Below are positions 45,001 to 56,500 of a stretch of 64,000 bases of DNA, piece by piece. The stretch comes from Toxoplasma gondii ME49 (Eukaryota > Apicomplexa > Conoidasida > Eucoccidiorida > Sarcocystidae). Within the stretch, counting starts at the first letter, position 1, and the number at the start of each line of letters is the position of its first letter. The DNA lies in NCBI RefSeq assembly GCF_000006565.2, contig NC_031468.1:434001-498000 (forward strand), given 5' to 3'. The notes below the pieces were generated by a model. That model was not told the DNA's origin and ran no database searches. It worked only from the letters and a program-made list of their open reading frames with translations. A program made the translations under genes and the position numbers.

Positions 45001-47659
45001 GATCGACCGGACGTCTGACGAGGATATCCAGGTCCTAAGGCTACATCCTCCTGCGCGTTCGAGCTGTCGTTGGACTCGCCTTGATGACCAGCTCGTTCTT
45101 GTTGGAAATGCTGTAAGCAAGCGTCCTGTGGACAGAATGCAAGACTTTGTAGAACTTCTCGTTGGCAGCCCATTTTGTGCTACCAGTTGTTGGCTTACAC
45201 ACTGGATATTTATTCTTCAGTGGACCCGCGTTTCGTAGTTTCTTCCGGCTGCAACACAACCCTTAAACTGAAGGGAGTGAGGACACGCTACGGATGTGCA
45301 ATACGGCGCCGTAGTAGAATAAAGGACTTCAGTGTGCCGTATTCCGTCTGCCGCAAAAATTGGAAATGTGTTTGCTGCTCAGTCTCTTACGAAATGGGGA
45401 ACAGTTCCGGCATCGCTACACAGGTTAACTGGCACAAGCGATATACCGTAATGCAACGGTAATGTGACAGATTCATACCAGTTCAGCTCTTCACTTTATA
45501 TGACGCGGCCCGGTGCCTGGCAGCAATCTGGACGGATGTCTGACGCATGAACGCGCAACCGAAGTGCAGTTCCCGTAACTGTGTCCGTGGCCTGAGGTTA
45601 CCATGCAGTCGTCTGTCGAGGGGCACCTTTTGTAGGGCAGACGACACAGTCCTGGCTGCGGTAATCTGAGTGTGTTTGCAACAGCTGGCGTAGTATCTTT
45701 CATCCTCTGTTGCAATCGTTGTAGTGGATGACATAGGCAACGTAATGAATCCAGAACAGTCCGTGCGAATCCTGTGCTTGTCCCGCTCGGCGACCAATAG
45801 ACCCACACGCCTGTCTATTGTCCAATGTCAGGCTCACCCAATTTCTCCGAACATCGGGCAAAGCCACGATCTGGTGAGGCAAAAATAAGCAAGAGGCGGA
45901 CTGTTCGTTTCATTCCGTACGTGCTCGAATATGCGGTGCATGACTGCTGTGAGGTCGTGTAGAAAATTATATGTCATCGTATTTGTGTATTGGTACGGTT
46001 TCAGTACGAGTAGGCAACAGTGTACAAATGTGGGTCGGACGCGACAACAGTCTTTTTTCCCTTGGCACAAGCTGGATGACTTTCAGGGAGATTTGTCATT
46101 ACCGTTCTTGTTTTCCAAACAGACAATAGAAGACGCAGTACAGCTTGCCTACTGTCTGAGCGACTGGGAGCACAACGATAGCATCGCAGCTCAACGCTTT
46201 GCAAGGATACGGAAACAGTCACTCGTGCACGTCATTAAGCTCAGTGAAGGTAAGAGTATGTGGAAAAGGTGTTTTTCGAAACCAATCGGGGCATTCTCTC
46301 TGCACCTTAGCGGGCGAAGCGAAGTTTCGTACCCGTCAAACCATTCGATATTTCGCGTGTCGCTGGAATACGGTTTCCGTTGCATTGAAACGGGCGTGAC
46401 TCATGCTGTGTAACGCAGAACCAAAAATAATTATGCATCTCCCAGGGGGGGTTTCTTGTTGATGTTGCCCACGTAAGAAGTGACTAGTACGACCATGAGT
46501 GACGCTTGTCTCCCACGGTTATACAGACACCGTAACTACAAGAAGCTTGTAAAGAGTAACACGCTCGTTGCCGTGTAAACCTTGTTGTAGTCGTTGGGCA
46601 ACGTGACTCCTCCCAGAAGTTTGTTCATTGACGTAGGTTGAATTCAGTGTTATACATCGTGGAGCTGCACTTAACGAAGGAAGAAGGACCAAATACGGGC
46701 ACTGTCTAGGTGTATCTACGAACAGAATGATGTGTGTTCATGTTTATGCGTGCAACCGGTATTAAGGTTATTCCACATCGGTTATGTTCTAGGCGCAATA
46801 TATGGATTGCCGTCGTCGCTTGTATTAACAGTGAGAAAATGCTACTATTCAGATGCCTGTGTGATCAGTACCATCGTCGTGGAAAGACGACATGGAGGTG
46901 CTGGTACAAGCCGAGGATAGCGCGTAGATAAGTGTGTACAGTGACATGGGGGATATTTGCCTTCTGTGCCTGTGTGAATTCAGCGGTTCACGCGAACATG
47001 TGGCTTAATAATATGGAGCAATGCGACGAATCAGTGCATGAAATGGAGACAGAGACGCCGTCTGATGCAGCTCTGTTCACTAGAGCAAACTTTGTTCCAG
47101 TCCGCAGCATCTTATGGGCCCAAGACAGTCAAGAGCTGATGGAGAACGCCCAACTTGAGACAGAATACATGTAGGTTGGCGACATGTAAACCACAGAGCC
47201 CACGTTTCCTGAACACGCAGCTTTCGGAAGGGGAGAAGGGAAGCGATGCTTCGCTGGTCACGGGAAAAAGGTATGGCGTAAGTATCTCGTTGGAAAGTGG
47301 ACGAGGAGAAGGGGGAGGACTCCGTCATCGTTTGCACAAAACCTACCAGGCTTTTACAGGCGCTTTGCCACAAGCGTCTTCTGCTCTAGTCTGTCATAAA
47401 TCTACCTCATCTGTCCTTGCCCATGTGCCTGCCCTGTATATGCATGCTGCCACGCGCACAGTCTCTCCTCTTCTTCGGGGGCATTCCCGCGAATTCCTTT
47501 CCGTTCTTTTCTGTAGACGTGCCTCCTTCTGAGTTCCTCTTGCCATTTTCGGTTCGTGACTATGTTTGGCCCAATGTCGAAATAGAAGCGTGCGGGAGCC
47601 GCTGGCGCGCTGCCAAACTTCTCCCTGTAGATCGACGCATAAAGAGCGAAGAATCTTGA
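42049..47659 (+). CDS. FAD-dependent monooxygenase (aromatic-ring hydroxylase-like)
   Basis: Exons: 42049-43469, 43806-43974, 44405-44497, 44969-45112, 45832-45873, 46123-46249, 46984-47170, 47221-47270 and 47517-47659 (2,376 nt, 791 aa), in phase. Residues 1-155 are a Ser/Thr/Pro-rich extension. Then come VAVIGAGLAGL (158-168; GxGxxG Rossmann loop) and EKE at the end of strand 2, the GADG motif (437-440) and, late, VLVGNAAHPISPNIGQ (604-619) followed by TIEDAVQLAYCL, the flavin-site signature of class A flavoprotein hydroxylases such as salicylate hydroxylase and zeaxanthin epoxidase. The usual GDAAH reads GNAAH here. A Ser-rich insert fills about 320-420. The substrate cannot be told. The last three exons rest on a 50-base intron; the protein may instead stop at 47174. 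A further coding-like block, 44842-44906 (PGWALDAVFSRALWD), fits the family but breaks phase. Confidence 0.8.
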
Positions 47660-48030
47660 CCCTTCAGATAGTAAAACGAAATAGGCAATAAGTGCACAAA
47701 GTCGCCATGGGAGCGTCTTTCGATGTATGTGGTAGTTAGTTCTCGTTCCTCTTCCTGGACGCAGCTCAACTGGTCGCGTGAAGAGAGACGTTCTTTACAG
47801 AGGCGGTATGTAGCAGAAGAGCGAAGCCTGCAACTCCCCCTTTTACACGCTTTGCCCCCCCCTGTCATCCCCCGCCACAGTCCTCGCTCTGCAATCCCTG
47901 CTGAGATTGTCTTGACGATTTTCATTTCCAGTGATTCAATTCTTCCCGCCAGTGTTGCCAACCCGTGAATGCAACCGCTTATAGCATCCTCCCAGTTTGC
48001 ACGTGCATATCCGAGTGTGTACGGACACAT
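47560..48030 (-). CDS. Unsupported open frame, 156 aa, antisense to the monooxygenase end
   Basis: A minus-strand frame from ATG (48030) reads MCPYTLGYARANWEDAIS and contains a helix-like stretch (LAGRIESLEMKIVKTISAG). Its 3' end overlaps the last proposed monooxygenase exon on the other strand. It has no leader, domain or codon signal I can name. It may be chance. Confidence 0.18.
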   Translation of the reverse strand: MCPYTLGYARANWEDAISGCIHGLATLAGRIESLEMKIVKTISAGIAERGLWRGMTGGGKACKRGSCRLRSSATYRLCKERLSSRDQLSCVQEEERELTTTYIERRSHGDFVHLLPISFYYLKGQDSSLFMRRSTGRSLAARQRLPHASISTLGQT

Positions 48031-50517
48031 TTTCGTATGTGTGGCCAGTCTTTTGTGTGCCTGCGCATCCCAGTGAAGAAATGATTTGGGCACAGTGGAA
48101 CGTCTCGAGTGTTTCCCTGCTATTGTCATCCAAGTTTTTTCTCGTATAGTTTTCAAGAAGCATTATGGGCTGCTGTCTCGAAACTGCGCGCCGCGTGTTC
48201 GAGACTGGCTTCTGGTGATGTTCTGCGTGGCATACGGCTCCTGCAATCCCTGAGACGTGGGACGACCACCATTACACAAATGTATACATATATGTATTTC
48301 AGTGTTCATAGACGCTCAGTTTACACACCATACGTATATGTTGCATATGCAACTGATGTCTGGATGTGTGTGGATCTGCTACAAGCAGAGGGGTGGTGCG
48401 TTGTGGTTGCTGGCAACCGTTTTTTCGCGTTGGTTTTCCCCCATTATTCATCCCTATCATCGTCATGCTCGGTACAGGAAATATCCTGAGCGCTGTAAAT
48501 TGAAGGTGTGGAGGGGAAAACCATGAGTTTAAGTTTGCAGGTTGGAGAAAGGAGTCGTATTGCCGTTCTCAGCTAGATCACAAAACAGGCTGACATAGAT
48601 GAAGGCGAGGTTTTTTTGCACATCCGGAATTGATAGGAGAGAGCTGTACGTTGTGGAAATGCCATGAGTAGATGAGTGGGTGCGCGGTGACAGCGGCGAT
48701 GTTGCATGTCCTAAATTTGTGGGCAGAAGGTGGAAGAACATGTTCAACAATGCAGTGAAATTATTGAGTGGCAAGCGGACTCATTGCCAGCATCGTCGGT
48801 AATTGAGTGTTATAACTTCTTAACGGATCCGTTCAGCCGTTTGCACATTACCGACTCGAGCGTCAAGAGCTACACGAACAACCATCATTGGGGTTCAAAA
48901 GCTGCGTCATTTCCACCGTTATTTTCCTAAATACTGCAACCACTCTTCATCATCTGTTGTCGCAACGTACGTACCCCACTTACGAAGTTGTGGTATTCTC
49001 TTGAACGCGATTCACAGCCATTGAATACAATCTCTAATTTTCTTCCTAATACGAAGGTGCCGGTCACTGTAGAGCGAAGTTCCCGTTTTCGTTTTAACTG
49101 GACACCAGACACCCCGGCGCTGTCGTAAAAACTGATCAACCCATCATGGACGGGAGGCGACCGTTAGATGTGACGAAAAAATCCTGTTATTGTCACTTTG
49201 TTCCCCTCGTAGATTGCTCTTTTCTTGGTACGCATCCATTTGAGTGTTTGGACACTTTATGTGTAGCGTCTTGTGATAGACATATGCCACTATTTATCCA
49301 CCTCTTTGTGTTGAATGCACCAGGGCACAAACATAGGGACGGTTCTGATTATAGTTTTTTTTCTACGCCGTCAAACAACATCTGAGAGGTGTAATGGCGC
49401 GCCAGAGTTTGTGCCCGATTTCTTACTTCCCCAGCTTGTTAGGTGCTGACCCAAATGCAGACGGAACTAACAAAGTTGGCTGGAGTCACGGTGGCGGTAA
49501 CAAGCGTGGAGCGCCTTAGTGGTCGCGGTGTGCATGCGTGACCCGGAAGTGAACGTAGTCTTGTACCTTGAACCGGCACGAGCAAATGGAACTTAGTTGT
49601 TTTCAGATATACTTTACACTCTCCCACCGAGAAGGGCTGTCGCTTGCAGGAAGTCCTTGCGGAAAACACTTTTTGCGACAATCTTGTCTCTTCATATGAC
49701 TCCACCAAAGGGCTCTTCGAAAGTGCGCGCAAGGGCGCGACCATTCTTTTCTCTGTCTTTTGTCTGTTCAAAATTGCAACATTTTGTGTTAACACCGTTG
49801 CTGCACAAGCAGCAAAAGGAGTAGAATAAGAGAGAACTCAAGCTGACCAAAATGTGGTCGTGTCATTTGTGTGTGCTCTGGCAAGCGCTGCTGTGAAGTT
49901 TTCCAGTTCCTTCGTGTTCTCAAGTCGCATTCTAGGAAGTCATTCTACACGCAACGCTTTTCAAGCGCGACGCAAAATAACAGATATATGCGCAAGAGTG
50001 CGGACAGACACACAGATGACGTCACCGTTTGCGGGTGGACCTAAGACACTTCAGCAGTTTGCGTGGTAACGAAATGCCACAGAAACGTAAACGGCACGTA
50101 CACCTGAAAATGTGAATCGAGATTTCGGCAGGACACCACTATAGCAGACGCTTTGCTCTACTGTTACCGCCCGTAGATATTCATTCAGTTGCGCCACGGC
50201 ATGTATAAAATAGTACAAACTTTTAAGTCTACTCTGTCAGTCCTTTTCAGACTGCCTTACCCATTCTTCGGTGTGCAGAAGGCGAATGAATCTGAAACAC
50301 GTCTAACTGTTATTGCAACACGCTTGGGGTCGGTTGTCGGATAGGCAGCTAAGGATGCATCGCCAAGTTCTTTATTAACTCTCCTCAATGCCCTGAGCTA
50401 AGAGGACGTTTCGCATTCCAGGAGCTGCTTCGGAGATAAATACCCGCTTTTTCTTTGCGGATTGTGTTGCGTCTGTGCCTCAAAAGCGTTTTGTGTGCCC
50501 TTTTGCGCGAGCTAAGA
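47660..50517. other. Region upstream of DNAAF5, no gene resolved
   Basis: This 2.9-kb stretch lies between the monooxygenase end and the DNAAF5 start, both on the plus strand. Composition is near 45-50% GC and frames are short. It presumably holds a 3' UTR, a promoter and a 5' UTR; a minus-strand frame at 47560-48030 is listed separately. Confidence 0.5.
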
Positions 50518-53500
50518 ATGGCGCTCTGCACGCATCCCGCTGCGGAGGGGTTCTCCGCCATAGCAGGTTTGCGAAGACAGTACAAGAGAGATATCAACTG
50601 CTTGGAGGATAGCAGTCGCCAGTGCAGCCTAAGGGCTTTAGCGCGCCTCTCTGCCTTGTTTCAGACAAGAAACAACGTGTCTTCTCAGAGTCCCGGGTCG
50701 TCGGCCAGTGGGTCGCGGTCTGCAACGCGAACTCCGCAGCAGTCAATGATATCGGAAGCGGAATGCCAAACCGCACCCGACAACGGCTCTAAAAACCTGC
50801 TGGATTCGGTCTCGGGCACAGCAGAAACGGGTGGTTGCTCTCGGGAGGACCTGTTCACCTTTTTCTTGACTGACATTTACGGTCCGTGTCTCAAGCTCGC
50901 ATCAGACTCCAAGTCCGACGCATGCAGAGAAGCCGCCGTGAACCTCATACGAATGGGAATCGAGTCTGCAGCCGATCCGAGTGACATCGCCGTTTTCATG
51001 TCGAAAAAGCGACTCGACTTCCGCGAAGCAAGACGAACAGATGCCGCAAGAGAGTCGGGATCATACGCCTCCGGCCAGGCACTTGTCGACTCAGTCCACA
51101 GCAGACTCAGTGGACATCCGTTCAGGGAGCCTGTGGAGGAGATCCGCGGGGGGCTTCTGCTTCTGCTTATGTCCATTTTGAGGCATTCAGAGCCGAGCCT
51201 GCCTCGAGGAAATCCGGAAATGCTCTCCGGTAGTCCACACGACTCAATATGGCCCGACAACACGGCAGAAGACAGAAATCCGTACCCTGTTGAGGGATGC
51301 GAAGACACCGGTGTCTCAGAAGACCTCAACCATCGACAGCAAGGATTAAACAGTGAAGACGCGGCTAGGAAAGACGAAAGAGAAGAAAGGATACCTCGGG
51401 GCTGGCAAATACGAGATGACTGTGCAGACAGCCTGGCGCAGTGTGCAACGAAGGCTCTGTCTGACCACGATCCGCACAACAAACAACTCGCCTGTCGACT
51501 CGTCGTCTTGCTCGCAAGGTGCATCCGTTTCGATTCTCTTTCCCAGAAGGTAACACAAGGAACAGAGGATCAGCGTTAGTTTAAGGGACAGGCAGAGGAC
51601 AGGGTACACACTTTGATTGGTTATGCATGTAAGTATCGTACAAACCCTTGGCTAGTTCGTGAGAAACAGCCAGGAAACCGAGTACATGACTTTTGTTTTT
51701 CGTTGTCTCAGTGGGGTGCAAGGCAGCGAGTCAGCTGGAAGTGGAAAAAACAGGAATGCCGCGAAACGCCAGGTAGTGCTGCACCACAGGTCTTCCTCGA
51801 CACCTGAAGAACTTCGGTGCAACGCTGGGGATGCCGATCTCCAGGAAAATTTGTTGAAATACGTTTCACCGGACAAAAATGCTTACACATGCCAATCTAG
51901 GAAAGCAAACAAGTGCATCCGACAGCAGGACCGAGAAGGAGACCCAAGGACACCCGAGACTCACCTGGTTGTCTTTGACGTGTATGTGTTTACAAATCTA
52001 CATCGAGTTTCGGAAGTCGTTTTCCGAAGCGCAAACGCAATCTCTCGTACTTCCTAGCTTCAAGAACGTGGACTCTGTTGTTCGATCCCAAGGACGCAGT
52101 GAGCGAAAGGGAGAGAAGGAACAGGGTCAGCAAGACTCGACTCAGAGATCGTGTATACAAGAAAGAGACGTCACGATGCCGGATCAGCGCGAAGCACCGG
52201 TCCACGGTCAACTGAGATGCGATTTTCTTTTTTGAGCAGACTGCTGAAAAACTCGCTTCGACTTTGACTTTGTCTCTGCGGCACCCTCAACGGAAAGTAC
52301 GCTGGGTAAGCTCTAGGGAGTTTTCTGAGGGTTTGAAGAAAGCGATAAATTGAGAGCTGCTTCCGCCTGAAAAATTCTGGCTCCTGCTCAAGCAATGAAC
52401 GCAGCTAAAGCACGAGTGTAGATTTCTCAGACTCTGTCAGTGATTCCCGTAGTTGTCTTTGCTGCACATTCCAGTTTCATGTCTTGGACTTCTCGTGGAA
52501 TTGAGCACCGCCGCAGATCCGTTTCGCATGTAAGCTGGTCTTAAACACACCGAAAGTCGCTCCAGGCAGCAAGAGCCCACTGTCGATTCGAGTGTATGTG
52601 GAGACAAACAAAAGCAAAACCTGCACATTCATTATGTTTGATTCAAAGCCTTTCAGTGCTTCCTTCAACCTTTCGTGGAGAGCTAGACGCAACTCTGTTG
52701 ACATAAACAAGAAGATGGATATCATGGACGGATATCTGAGTCATCACGCTTTCTTTGTCGCGTTAAAAGCAATATTAGAGTCTGCAAAGACGACCTTGTT
52801 CTATCTCGATATTTCCTTTCTTTCAACCACCTCTGGTAGAAACAGTGACACGAGCGGAGGACATCCCTTCACACCTCTTGTGAGTTCTCGATTTATCTTA
52901 TTGTCTCCATCCTTGTCCGACATGCAGCACGTACTCGACGCACTGCAGTACCTCCTGTCCTCAGTCCTCCTCGGCTGCGACTGTCTTGACAAAGTGATGA
53001 CGAGTGTCTCCTCTCTTGTTGAGGATGAAGTCGCTCCGGCGATCAGGTGAGTTGTACGCAACTGTCTGTTTTTGATGCGCACAAGCTGTGCTGGCTGAAC
53101 GCCCCTGCAAATTCTCCAGTTCCCAAAAAATGAAACCGCGCTCTGGTGCTGAAGGTCGAAACCCCACGGTACACACTGCCAAAATCGAAAGACGAACTTC
53201 GCTCCAGAGCACTTCGGTGTAAACTGTAAGGGGACTCCGGAGGAGATGCACAGATCTACTGGGTGCTCTAGAACCCACGCAAACACAGGAGAACTTGGAT
53301 CAGGTAGAAAAGTCTGTCTGTCGTCCTCTTTCATTTGCATCTCTTCTTCGCTTCGCACTGAAACTGAGAGAAAACGAAAAAAAGTGAGTCAGCCATCTCT
53401 CTGTGTGAAAATAGACCTAAAAGGTCTCGACGTTTGATTCTCCGTCAGGGCTGCAGATCCAGGGCGTCCCTCGCCAAACTACGAGAAAAAAACGACTCGA

Positions 53501-56500
53501 AAAAACGAAGGAACTGCATTTGCACTTCAGTCGATTCCACCACTTTCGAAAGCTTCCCTCTCTTTTGCGAGAAACCCCAAATGATCCTGGCGATTCTGCC
53601 CATCCATACTCCGTGTCTCGTCAGTCTGTTCTAAAGGCAACCAGACAGTCACCGCAAACGTCGTGCTTCCCCCCCCCCCCCCCGCCAAGCCACCCTTCCG
53701 GGTCGACAACGCTTTATATACAAATGCTCATTCTGTGCATACGCATATGCATATTGATAATTATACATAAATATATGTATAACTGTACAGAGTTTGTACA
53801 TATATATTCATATAAACCCAACGTGTATGTGTATATATATATATATGTAAGAAACTAACGTGTATGCGTATACGTAGAACTATTTTTAAATTTATAGCTA
53901 CACAGGTAGGGGTAAATGCGGAGGAAAAGGACACTTTGCATGAGTGCACATTTTCAATTGATCTCCCTCGAAGGCGAAAGACTCTCGCCTTTGTCTGATG
54001 GAAACAGAGTTCTTTTGGGGATGCGCTTCTGCCCTTTGCAGGTATAAGATCTGCGCCTTTGTTGGATTCTTGTTTTTCACTTTGCCTGTTCGGTATCTGC
54101 AACCGCACATGGCGAAGTTGCTTGCCTTTTTACTTGCATGCATCGCTGCTGAAGATGACCATGTGAAGAGTTACGGCGCCAGGGTGTTGAGGGTAAGGCA
54201 ACTCTGAGTCATGCTGTTCGTCTCCTCCGAGAGTGACGTCGAGGTCCTCTCATCTCGTTGCTCTTCGAGTTTTTTAGCGAGACTCACTGCCGGGTCTTAT
54301 GCGTGTAGAGTATGTGTCAAGACGAGAGAAGTTTCTTATATCGAATGCTTTCGGCATCGGTTGAAGGCCGCTTCCTGAAACTCAAACGCGTCATGCTCCT
54401 ACGAACACACCGCGAGTTTCTGGGAAGTTTCTTTCGAGAACAAGCCCCACCTCACAAAACCGAGACACGATCAGTTCCAAAGATCGCCCGTACACCACCG
54501 TACACAAGTACTTTAAAGACGCGTGTCAACCGAAGTAGTTCTCGGGAGGCGTGTAATTTGCCAAAGATCAGAGACCACTGCAAGAAAAAACAAAGTACAC
54601 TTGTACTCGGAGCACAAGAACAGAAAGTTGCTCGCAATAGAAGCCTGCGCAGAACACCGCTACTTTCGACGCGCACAGAGTCGCACAGTTGCGTTGCATT
54701 TACTGCGGATCGTCTGGTGTCTGACTTTGTTTCCAGAACATCGCGTTACCTTGTCTCCACCAGCTGCGAGAGGCTAAACCGTCCGCTGTCGAGGGGTCCC
54801 GGAGCAGGCGAAAAAGGTATGCCTTTGCAGCTTCTGGAGGAGCATTAAGGCAGCCACCTGAAGGAGAAGATGGAGAAACGAATGACTCGAGCAGCGACAG
54901 TTCTGAGGAGCTAGAAAGGCTCGAAAAGTTTCAAATGAGAGCAGAAGACCGCGAATTACTGGAGACGAGCTGGACGCTCTCTGGGACTTCTTCACCTCGC
55001 TTTTTGTCGGAACTGAACTCTCTTAAAGACATTTTTAGAGACAGGAAAAAAGCGCCCCTGCCTGCCGAGGGTGGCTCCGAGAGGCACTCGTCCACCGCGG
55101 AGGCTCTCGATCAACTTGTGCTCGTGGCTGGGCTCACAAGTCTTTTTGCGGAGGACACACTCGCTTGGGTGAGAAGTCGCACTCTGAACAAACGAACGCG
55201 AGCTGAAAATGCGCAGGAAGGACTCAACAGACATGCACGGAAGGCAGATAGCTAATAGTTACAGACATTGTCGGAAAACGATTCGGAGGCAACGTTTAAA
55301 GAAGGTGCGAAGCCTGTGTGAGTGCGGTTGCTTTAAGGAGTGGAGACATCTCGAACCTGAGACAGGAGAGCGGAGTTGAGATGATGTTTAGTTTACAAAT
55401 AAGGGAACGTCAGCGAAACGGAGCTGAAAATTCGCTCCGTCATTCCGATCGATAACACCAAGACGAGCATCGATATAACGGAGATTTTTTATCGTCCCGG
55501 GTCTAGTCAATAGAGTTTCGTTTCAGAGATAGAGACACCCGGGTGCTCGGAGCTAAAGTGTCAGTCATTCCTCATATTTCTTAGGTTGAACCACGATGCT
55601 CTGCGCTTCTGGCATCGTAGTGTGCCTCTCCCTTTCATCACGAGAGTTGACATCACCACAGAGTCTCTGTTCTCCTATGCCGCCGACTGGGTCTGAGCGA
55701 ATTTGGGCTTCTCGACCCTGCCTCTGTGTACGGCACTGTTTTACACTGTTGTAGCCCCCATTTAACCGCTGTCTGGGTAACTGTATTTAGAGAACGCAAT
55801 TCAATTATCTGGAGACGAAAAGATATCTGCCAAGGTCAGTAAAGGTCTCTTTTTATATGTGCACAACTAGGTTAACGGTGAGCTTTTGTGCACGGTTTTG
55901 AGACCTCGACGAAAAGTTGTCTTCACTCTCGCAGTTCAACGACGCGCCACGTCAGTTATACACGAAACGATTGGTCGAAAAAGTCACCGAAGAATGTCAA
56001 ACGAGCAGTGACGACAACTTCAGAATCCGAGCACATGCGGCTTTTCAGGTGTTGTCTACGGAGTCTGCGCTGTGGCGTTTCTCTCCCGAACCCAGTCGCT
56101 CTCGTCGATCTCTTCGGACTTTGAAGATTCTTCTTGAACTTCTCGCGCCCTCGTCGCTTGTTCCCCGCCTCCCAGAAATCCTTTCCTATCTCTGCAGGAC
56201 ATGTGAGTACGTCGACGCCTGTCCTTTTTCTTGGGCGAACGCTTCCGCCGAGTCTCCCGCTGGTTCTTCCTGGTCGGCGCTCCTGAGGTTCATGCTCTCT
56301 CTCGCAGAAGGAGAAACTGAGCAAGTGAACAAGCAGGTTCTCTGTTTTCTCGAATCTGCCGCTCTTCCTGAAGAGCCTCCAGGGAGTCAGAGAGAGAGCG
56401 CAGGTCACCCACCTGCCTTGCAGCGCGGGCCGCCGACGCTCTCGAGTGCGTTGTCGAGAGGGAAGGAAGTGCAGGTGTTGTCGACCCGTCTTCTCGCCGA

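Noticed and set aside
53450..53638. Possible DNAAF5 exon after acceptor TTCTCCGTCAG
   Set aside because: It lacks a consensus donor, and skipping it joins the neighbouring exons in phase with the HEAT alignment intact.
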